NCBI GenBank assembly: GCA_903864375.1
Contig: CAIPFS010000500.1
Span: forward strand, 1 to 5,175
Direction: 5' to 3'
Length of the DNA: 5,175 nucleotides
Source: an uncultured Verrucomicrobiota bacterium
GTDB lineage: Bacteria; Verrucomicrobiota; Verrucomicrobiia; Limisphaerales; UBA9464
The position numbers and the translations under genes were made by a program. The notes beneath the pieces were generated by a model. It did not search any database. It was given only the letters and a program-made list of their open reading frames with translations, and was not told where the DNA came from. Positions 1 through 5,175 of the stretch are shown here, piece after piece. Position 1 is the first letter of the stretch; every line of letters starts with the position of its first letter.

Positions 1-255
1 AAGCCAAACCGTCACACAATGTCCATGAAATTGTTTCAGAAATGAGAGGGTTTTTGGTCGCTTGTCAGTGGGGCATCGAAACCAGGAGCCAAGTCTGCCA
101 CTGCGTCGTCCCAATCTTCCCCCGATGGCCATTTGTTGGATACGTCTCGTCATCTTGTCCGACCGCCAAACCACGGTGGGCATCCTGATCCAAAAGTGAT
201 CCAGACGATGGGGCAATAGACCCTAAGATATTCCGGCCTGATACGTTTTGTCTGT
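1..255. other. Upstream non-coding stretch
   Basis: No convincing gene is seen on either strand. A + strand frame stays open from about 46 to the stop at 217-219, but it has no in-frame ATG and its low-complexity Ser/Pro/His/Gly product resembles no protein I know. The complementary-strand frame across 65-265 gives 66 residues without a domain or signal peptide and overlaps the start of the gene at 256. The stretch should contain the promoter of that gene. The best -10-like string is TAAGAT at 224-229 (4 of 6 matches to TATAAT), without a good -35 partner, so no promoter is called. Confidence 0.5.
186..203. repeat. Short direct repeat TGATCCA, 11-base period
   Basis: TGATCCA occurs at 186-192 and again at 197-203, with the starts 11 bases apart, about one helical turn. 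It lies 53 bases upstream of the ATG at 256, where a tandem protein-binding site could sit. This is only seven bases repeated once, in a genome where GATCC-like strings are common, so chance is a real alternative. No regulator gene is next to it. Confidence 0.2.
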
Positions 256-693
256 ATGAAGGCAATTCTCAACCCCTGGGTGTGGGCGGTGCTCGTCGCG
301 TTGACTTCCCTTGAATGTCTCGCGATGCGGTCCATTGGCAGCATTACTGTCGGTGAGGCCAAGGCCATGGGTTTGGAGATCCGGGCAACGGCGGCAGGGC
401 CTGACGCTGCGTGGCTGGAACTGGAGTTCACGGTAGGCGGCAAATTGAAGGACTACCGATCTGAATTCAGCCATGTGGAACTGGAGGTCCGGGAGGGACA
501 AAAGGTGATGCTGGGCTACCTGGCGCTTCAGGAGAAGCACCCGAAACCCGGGCAGGTCCGCGTTCGATTCATGGCGAGCCGCGACTGTATCGACAGTCTC
601 GTCCTGACAATTGTGGTGGGCGAAGGTGCCATGGTGGGCGGTGCCTATGAACTCCGTGTGAAGGAGTTTGTGGATCGGGCGGCGATTCATTGA
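256..693 (+). CDS. Hypothetical exported protein, 145 aa, beta-rich
   Basis: I do not recognise this family. The N-terminus looks like a Sec signal peptide: a Lys at residue 2, a hydrophobic core at about residues 8-19 (WVWAVLVALTSL) and a plausible signal peptidase I site after A23 (C21-L-A23). C21 is not in a good lipobox (S-L-E-C), so a lipoprotein is unlikely. The mature part, about 122 residues, has alternating hydrophobic and polar residues in successive segments (about 52-60, 73-79, 84-91, 101-107, 114-122, 130-136), suggesting a small beta-sandwich. The only other cysteine is C111, and no catalytic motif is visible. The ATG at 256 is preferred because it includes the whole signal peptide; the next in-frame Met (residue 24) would remove it. 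No Shine-Dalgarno sequence is visible before it. The gene ends 182 bases before the efflux operon and is probably a separate transcription unit. The reality of the gene is fairly sure; its role is unknown. Confidence 0.7.
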   Translation: MKAILNPWVWAVLVALTSLECLAMRSIGSITVGEAKAMGLEIRATAAGPDAAWLELEFTVGGKLKDYRSEFSHVELEVREGQKVMLGYLALQEKHPKPGQVRVRFMASRDCIDSLVLTIVVGEGAMVGGAYELRVKEFVDRAAIH

Positions 694-718
694 CAGACCG
701 GAGCCTCCAGCACCGTTC

Positions 719-745
719 TCCGGATTTGCTGTTGGCCGATCCGGA
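719..745. promoter_or_regulatory. Inverted repeat in leader; possible operator or weak terminator
   Basis: TCCGGAT (719-725) and ATCCGGA (739-745) are perfect inverted copies separated by 13 bases. The repeat begins 25 bases after the stop of the upstream gene and ends 130 bases before the start of the adaptor gene. As RNA it would form a 7-bp stem with a 13-base loop, but no T-run follows (the next bases are ATTCGTTT), so an intrinsic terminator is doubtful. A 27-base inverted repeat in front of an RND operon is also the size and place expected of a TetR-family operator. A self-complementary CGGATCCG lies nearby at 770-777. No regulator gene is in the window, and GATCC/CGGAT strings are frequent in this DNA, so the function is conjecture. 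Confidence 0.25.
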
Positions 746-875
746 ATTCGTTTGCCGGTCCGGCACGGACGGATCCGCCAGTGGATTCCGCTTGCGTAGC
801 GGGGTGGGACGCGTAAGACAGCCGCCGTGGTCCCTCTCACCCTGTCCATTCCTGATTTCGCCGTCTGAACGCAAG

Positions 876-2045
876 ATGATGCCGTTTTTTTTCCTCCGAA
901 GGACTTGCCCGATTCCTGTGCTGGTGCTGGCTGTCGCCCTCTGCGCCTGTCGCAAGGACGGAGCTCCGGTGATGGAGCGCCCGCCGGCGGAGGTTTCCTT
1001 CGTGCCGGTGGCAACGGAAGCTGTCGAGCGTGCGGCCGAATTTCCTGGACGGATCGCCCCCACCCGGGAAGCGCAGGTCCGGGCACGCGCCACTGGAATT
1101 CTCCAGAAGCGACTTTTTGAGGAGGGCTCGAATGTTCAGGAGGGGCAGGTTCTCTTTGAAATCGATCCGGCTCCGTTGTGGGCCAGTCTCGAGGCTGCCC
1201 GGGCAGCCACCGCCCGAGCCGAGGCTGCCTTGCAGGTATCGCGGGCCAACGTCGAGCGCTACAAGGAATTGGTTCCGATCAACGCGATCAGCAAACAGGT
1301 CTATGATCAGGCGGTGGCCTTGCGCGGTCAGAATGAGGCCGAATTCCTTGCGGCGAAGGCATCGGCCCAGACGGCGGAATTGAATCTTGGTTATGCCCGT
1401 GTTACAGCCCCGATTTCCGGACGGATTGGAAAGGCGATGGTGACTGAGGGGGCGCTGGTCAGCGCGACGGAGGCGACACAACTGGCAGTCATCCGGCAGT
1501 TGGACCCGGTCTATTTCGACTTCACCCAGTCAAGTGCTGACCTGTTACGGCTGCGGAAAGCCATCGACAGCGGGGCTCTCCAAAGTGCCGCCAGCGGCGC
1601 CGCGCGGGTGACGTTGATACTCGAGGATGGCACCCCCTACGCCCACCCGGGACGGCTTCTGTTCTCCGATATCTCGGTCGATCCGACCACCGGGATGATC
1701 ACCCTCCGGTCGGAATTCCCGAATCCGGAAAAGCTTTTGCTCCCGGGAGTCTTTCTCCGCGCTCGCATCGTCGAGGGAATGAAGACCAACGCGCTGACGA
1801 TCCCTCAGCGAACGGTCACACGCGGGGCGGCGGGTGAGGCCACTGTGCTGGTGGTGGGGGCGGACAACAAAATGGAGTCCCGAGTCATCGAGGTGGATCG
1901 CACCGTGGGATCCAAAGTGGTCGTGGCCCGCGGGTTGAAACCCGGAGAACGGGTGGTGGTGGAAGGTTCGCAAAAGGCGCTCCCCGGTTCACTCGTGAAC
2001 CCGGTCTTGTTTGTTCCGTCAGTCCCCGCCAGCAAGGCCAACTAG
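876..2045 (+). CDS. acrA: AcrA/MexA-type RND efflux periplasmic adaptor lipoprotein
   Basis: This is the membrane fusion (adaptor) subunit of a tripartite multidrug pump, 389 residues against 397 for E. coli AcrA. The N-terminus is a lipoprotein signal: R8-R9, a hydrophobic core at about 13-22, and a lipobox L-C-A-C with the lipidated Cys at C25. In order there follow the first half of the lipoyl domain (about 66-98, EEGSNVQEGQVLFEIDP), a helical hairpin (about 100-170), the second lipoyl half (171-197, TAPISGRIGKAMVTEGALV), a beta-barrel domain (about 210-300, with LDPVYFDFTQSS and FPNPEKLLLPGVFLRARI) and a membrane-proximal domain (about 305-380, ATVLVVGADNK). The hairpin tip keeps the R-L-S motif used to contact the TolC-type channel: R128, L132, S139. 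The same frame opens further upstream to a TTG at 690, but that extension lacks adaptor features and would bury the signal peptide. ATG 876 is therefore chosen; a second ATG follows directly at 879. No clear Shine-Dalgarno is visible. The gene lies 8 bases before the pump gene, evidently in one operon. The symbol denotes the family; orthology with E. coli acrA is not shown. Confidence 0.93.
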   Translation: MMPFFFLRRTCPIPVLVLAVALCACRKDGAPVMERPPAEVSFVPVATEAVERAAEFPGRIAPTREAQVRARATGILQKRLFEEGSNVQEGQVLFEIDPAPLWASLEAARAATARAEAALQVSRANVERYKELVPINAISKQVYDQAVALRGQNEAEFLAAKASAQTAELNLGYARVTAPISGRIGKAMVTEGALVSATEATQLAVIRQLDPVYFDFTQSSADLLRLRKAIDSGALQSAASGAARVTLILEDGTPYAHPGRLLFSDISVDPTTGMITLRSEFPNPEKLLLPGVFLRARIVEGMKTNALTIPQRTVTRGAAGEATVLVVGADNKMESRVIEVDRTVGSKVVVARGLKPGERVVVEGSQKALPGSLVNPVLFVPSVPASKAN

Positions 2046-2053
2046 GGCGAGCC

Positions 2054-5000
2054 ATGGCTCATTTCTTCATCCACCGGCCGGTTTTCGCCTGGGTCGTTTC
2101 CATCCTCATCATGGTGCTGGGGGGCCTGGCGATTGCGAAACTGCCCATCGCCCAGTATCCGAGCGTGGCACCGCCTTCGATCTCGGTCACAGCGAATTAC
2201 GCCGGCGCATCGGCCGAGACCTTGCAGGAAACGGTGACGTCGGTCATTGAGCAGCAACTCAACGGGATCGACAATCTGCTCTACATGACTTCAGCCAGTG
2301 ACGCGGCGGGCACCGCCTCGGTCACCCTGTATTTTCTTCCGGGGACGAATCCCGACACGGCGCAGGTGCAGGTTCAGAACAAGGTTCAGCTGGCAACCCC
2401 GAGTCTTCCGCTCACGGTTCAGCAGCAGGGCGTCGTCGTGGCCAAGGCCACGCGGAACTTCATGATGTTCTTCACGCTCTCGACGACGGACGACAGTCTC
2501 GACGAGGTCGCGCTGGGCAACTACATCTCCGCCAGTGTCCTCGATCCGATTCGTCGCGTCACGGGTGTGGGCGAAGCCAATCTTTTCGGTTCTCAATACG
2601 CCATGCGGGTGTGGCTGGACCCGGCCAGGATGGACAGCTTTGGGCTCACCGCTGCCGAGGTTGCGACGGCGATCCAGGCCCAGAACACGCAGGTTCCCGT
2701 TGGGCAAATCGGAGCTGTGCCATCGGTTCCAGGACAACAACTCAACGTGATCCTACAGGGCCGGACAACCCTGCGGACTGTGCCGGAGTTCGAGAAGATC
2801 ATCCTCCGGGCGAATGCGGACGGCTCGCGTGTCTTCCTGAAGGATGTCGCCCGGATTGCCCTGGGCGCGGAAAGCTATGGAACCCAGGCCCGGGTCAACG
2901 GGCATCTCTCCGCCGCCGTCGCCATCAAACTATCCCCAACCGCCAACGCCTTGAACACGGCAGCGGCTGTTCGAAAAAAGGTATCCGAGCTTTCGCGCTT
3001 TTTCCCGCAGGGAGTTCGTGTCGATTACCCCCTGGATACCTCCACGTTTGTTCGGATCTCCATTGAGGAAGTCCTCAAGACCCTGGTGGAGGCGATCGTC
3101 CTGGTGTTTTTGGTGATGTATCTGTTCCTTCAGAACCTTCGGGCAACATTCATTCCGACCATTGTTGTTCCGGTGGCTCTGCTTGGAACCTTTGCCTCCA
3201 TGCTGGCGTTCGGATTCAGCATCAACGTGCTGACGATGTTTGGCATGGTCCTGTCCATCGGCATCCTCGTGGACGACGCGATTGTCGTTGTTGAGAATGT
3301 CGAGCGGATCATGGCCGACGAAGGCCTTCCGCCGATCGAGGCGACCCAGAAGGCGATGAGCCAGCTCACGGGTGCGCTGATTGGCATCACGCTGGTTTTG
3401 ACCGCGGTGTTCATTCCAATGGCCTTTTTCAGCGGCTCGGTGGGGACCATCTACCGGCAATTCTCCCTCTCGCTGGTTTCTTCGATGGTCTTTTCCGTTT
3501 TTCTGGCCATGTCATTGACCCCGGCGCTGTGCGCCACCCTGCTGAAGCCGATACCCAAAGGATACAAGCATGAGAAAGGGGGCTTTTTCGGCTGGTTCAA
3601 CCGGACATTTTCGAAGGCGACCACCCGGTACCAATCTTCGGTGGGACGGATTTTGCGCCACAAGGGGGCGTCCATCGCCGTGTTCGTCGGAATCGTTTTT
3701 CTGGTCGGCCTCCTTTATGCTCGCATGCCGTCGTCGTTCCTGCCGGCCGAGGATCAGGGCTATTTCATCACCAATATCCAGCTGCCGGTCGGTGCCACCC
3801 AGGAACGAACCCAGGAGGTCCTCCGCCAGGTGGAGGACTATTTCCTCCGGCAATCCGAAATCGAGAGCTTCATCACCGTGGCCGGCTTCAGCTTCAACGG
3901 GCGCGGACAGAATTCGGCCCTTTCGTTTGGACGCCTGAAGGATTGGGGTTCGCGCCAGGGAGCGGAGCACACCGTTCAGGCGGTCATCGCGCGGGCTGCC
4001 GGGACCTTTGCCTCGATCAAGGACGCGATCATTTTCCCCCTGAATCCGCCGGCCATCGCGGAACTGGGCAATTCGACGGGGTTCGATTTCGAACTCCAGG
4101 ATCTGGGGGGGCTTGGTCACGAGGGGTTGCTGGCCGCACGAAACCAACTGCTCACCAAGGCGGCCACCAATCCTGTGGTGGTCGGCGTCCGCGTCCAGGG
4201 CCTTGATGACGCCGCGCAACTGAAGGTGGAGGTCGATGAGGAGAAGGCGACCTCCCTGGGCGTTGCCCTCGCCGACATCAACTCCACGCTTCAGACCTGT
4301 TTTGGATCCAGTTACATCAATAATTTCATCAACGGCAACCGGGTTCAGCGGGTGATTGTTCAGCTCGACGCCCCTTTTCGCATGTCACCGGAGGACGTCG
4401 GCAGACTCTATGTGCGGAATCACGGCGGAACCATGGTTCCGCTGTCGGCCTTCACGACCGTCCATTGGACCTACGGTTCGCCCCAGTTGCAGAATTACAA
4501 CGGATTCCCGGCCTACGAACTGGTGGGTGCCGCCGTTCCTGGAAAGAGCACCGGGGAGGCCATGCGGGCCATGGAGGAAATGGCCCGGCAGCTCCCCCGC
4601 GGCATTGGCTACGAATGGACCGGCCAATCCTATGAGGAACGCCTGTCGGGATCCCAGGCCCCCACCCTTTACGCGTTGTCCCTCCTGGTTGTGTTTCTCT
4701 GCCTTGCGGCGCTCTACGAAAGCTGGCCGATCCCGCTGTCGGTGATTCTGGTCGTGCCCCTTGGAGTCCTGGGGGCACTGGTCGCCGCCTCCCTTCGCGG
4801 GTTGCCCAATGATGTCTATTTCAAGGTCGGACTCCTGACCACCGTTGGCCTCGCGACCAAGAATGCCATCCTGATTATTGAATATGCCAAGGATCTCCAG
4901 GCCGCGGGAAAATCCGCCGTCGAAGCGACCCTGGAGGCGGTCCATTTGCGTCTTCGTCCGGTTTTGATGACCTCCTTTGCCTTCATCCTCGGCGTCATGC

Positions 5001-5175
5001 CACTGGTGGTCAGTGTCGGGGCGGGGTCCGCCAGTCGCAATGCCATCGGCACCGGCGTCGCCGGCGGAATGTTTGCCGCAACGGCCATCGGGATATTTTT
5101 GATTCCCGTGTTCTACGTGGTGGTCCGGGGCATCTTTAAACCGAAACCAGGTGTTGGAACCCGCGACGCCGCATC
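2054..5175 (+). CDS. acrB: AcrB/MexB-type HAE-1 RND multidrug efflux transporter, 3' end cut off
   Basis: This is the inner-membrane, trimeric, proton-driven drug pump of the tripartite system. The frame is uninterrupted for 1040 codons and runs off the window; AcrB has 1049 residues, so probably only a short cytoplasmic tail is missing. The topology is typical: TM1 at about 10-28, periplasmic loop to about 338, TM2-TM6 at about 340-492, a linker, TM7 at about 540-556, a second periplasmic loop to about 873, and TM8-TM12 at about 874-1023. Proton-relay residues are intact: D407 and D408 in TM4 (GILVDDAIVVVENV), K936 in TM10 (LATKNAILIIEYAKDL), R966 and T973 before and in TM11. The distal drug pocket keeps F136, F178, F612, F614 and F625 (AcrB F136, F178, F615, F617, F628), while AcrB F610 is replaced by I607. 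R617 matches AcrB R620 in the switch-loop region. These residues place it with drug pumps (HAE-1) rather than heavy-metal pumps. ATG 2054 begins the canonical MAHFFIHRPVFAWV start; a purine-rich GGGCGAG (2045-2051) is a weak ribosome binding site. An outer-membrane channel gene may follow beyond the window. The symbol denotes the family. Confidence 0.96.
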   Translation, partial: MAHFFIHRPVFAWVVSILIMVLGGLAIAKLPIAQYPSVAPPSISVTANYAGASAETLQETVTSVIEQQLNGIDNLLYMTSASDAAGTASVTLYFLPGTNPDTAQVQVQNKVQLATPSLPLTVQQQGVVVAKATRNFMMFFTLSTTDDSLDEVALGNYISASVLDPIRRVTGVGEANLFGSQYAMRVWLDPARMDSFGLTAAEVATAIQAQNTQVPVGQIGAVPSVPGQQLNVILQGRTTLRTVPEFEKIILRANADGSRVFLKDVARIALGAESYGTQARVNGHLSAAVAIKLSPTANALNTAAAVRKKVSELSRFFPQGVRVDYPLDTSTFVRISIEEVLKTLVEAIVLVFLVMYLFLQNLRATFIPTIVVPVALLGTFASMLAFGFSINVLTMFGMVLSIGILVDDAIVVVENVERIMADEGLPPIEATQKAMSQLTGALIGITLVLTAVFIPMAFFSGSVGTIYRQFSLSLVSSMVFSVFLAMSLTPALCATLLKPIPKGYKHEKGGFFGWFNRTFSKATTRYQSSVGRILRHKGASIAVFVGIVFLVGLLYARMPSSFLPAEDQGYFITNIQLPVGATQERTQEVLRQVEDYFLRQSEIESFITVAGFSFNGRGQNSALSFGRLKDWGSRQGAEHTVQAVIARAAGTFASIKDAIIFPLNPPAIAELGNSTGFDFELQDLGGLGHEGLLAARNQLLTKAATNPVVVGVRVQGLDDAAQLKVEVDEEKATSLGVALADINSTLQTCFGSSYINNFINGNRVQRVIVQLDAPFRMSPEDVGRLYVRNHGGTMVPLSAFTTVHWTYGSPQLQNYNGFPAYELVGAAVPGKSTGEAMRAMEEMARQLPRGIGYEWTGQSYEERLSGSQAPTLYALSLLVVFLCLAALYESWPIPLSVILVVPLGVLGALVAASLRGLPNDVYFKVGLLTTVGLATKNAILIIEYAKDLQAAGKSAVEATLEAVHLRLRPVLMTSFAFILGVMPLVVSVGAGSASRNAIGTGVAGGMFAATAIGIFLIPVFYVVVRGIFKPKPGVGTRDAA

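Noticed and set aside
46..219. Open + strand frame ending at the TAG at 217-219, considered as a small gene
   Set aside because: It has no in-frame ATG, a stop lies just upstream at 43-45, and the composition is low-complexity with no recognisable motif.
792..819. Promoter-like pair TTGCGT (792-797) and TAAGAC (814-819), spacer 16
   Set aside because: Each box matches the sigma-70 consensus at only 3 of 6 positions. Pairs this weak are expected by chance in a leader of this length, and the consensus of this host is unknown.
690..875. In-frame N-terminal extension of the adaptor from a TTG at 690
   Set aside because: The 62 extra residues show no adaptor feature, would place the lipoprotein signal in the interior, and start on a TTG overlapping the preceding stop codon. 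The length from 876 (389 residues) already fits the family.
223..1481. Long complementary-strand open frames (223-1086, 569-1093, 837-1481)
   Set aside because: They lie opposite well-supported + strand genes, overlap one another, and give Arg/His/Pro-rich products typical of antisense frames in GC-rich DNA.
2291..4945. Open frames opposite or overlapping the pump gene (for example 2930-3460, 3512-4219 and 4385-4945 on -, and 2611-3066 on +)
   Set aside because: The pump frame aligns along its whole length with AcrB, so these are shadows; their products show no domains.
2054..5175. Possibility that the pump is a heavy-metal (CusA-type) RND transporter or a frameshifted gene
   Set aside because: The sequence follows AcrB across both periplasmic loops, keeps its drug-pocket aromatics and has the DD/K/R/T relay of HAE-1 pumps. 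The frame runs unbroken from 2054 to the window edge, with numbering matching AcrB exactly up to residue 408.

Overview
The window carries the front and middle of an ordinary AcrAB/MexAB-type multidrug efflux operon from a Gram-negative bacterium, preceded by one small unrecognised gene for a probably exported protein. All genes lie on the + strand. The DNA is GC-rich by eye. The periplasmic adaptor lipoprotein and the RND pump both require an inner membrane and periplasm, so the host is diderm. None of the three starts has a strong AGGAGG-type ribosome binding site. That would suit several phyla, including Verrucomicrobiota/Planctomycetota-like bacteria, but the phylum is a guess.

Layout. 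Bases 1-255 hold no convincing gene; the one visible feature is a short direct repeat. Bases 256-693 encode a 145-residue protein with an N-terminal signal sequence and an apparently all-beta body; I do not recognise the family. Bases 694-875 are a non-coding leader of about 180 bases with a 7-bp inverted repeat (719-725/739-745) that could be an operator or a weak hairpin. Bases 876-2045 encode a 389-residue AcrA/MexA-type membrane fusion lipoprotein. After an 8-base gap, bases 2054-5175 encode an AcrB/MexB-type HAE-1 RND transporter. Its frame is open to the window edge with 1040 codons visible, so probably only the extreme C-terminal tail is missing.

How the genes work together. The adaptor should bridge the RND trimer in the inner membrane to an outer-membrane TolC/OprM channel, and the pump should use the proton gradient to expel amphiphilic compounds. 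The proton-relay residues (D407, D408, K936, R966, T973) and most of the aromatic drug-pocket residues are intact. No outer-membrane channel gene and no TetR/MarR-type regulator is in the window, so those are either outside it or elsewhere in the genome.

I found no sign of a new biological system. The points worth a second look are modest: a Phe-to-Ile change at a key drug-pocket position of the pump, the unrecognised exported protein, the possible operator in the leader, and the sorting residues of the adaptor lipoprotein.
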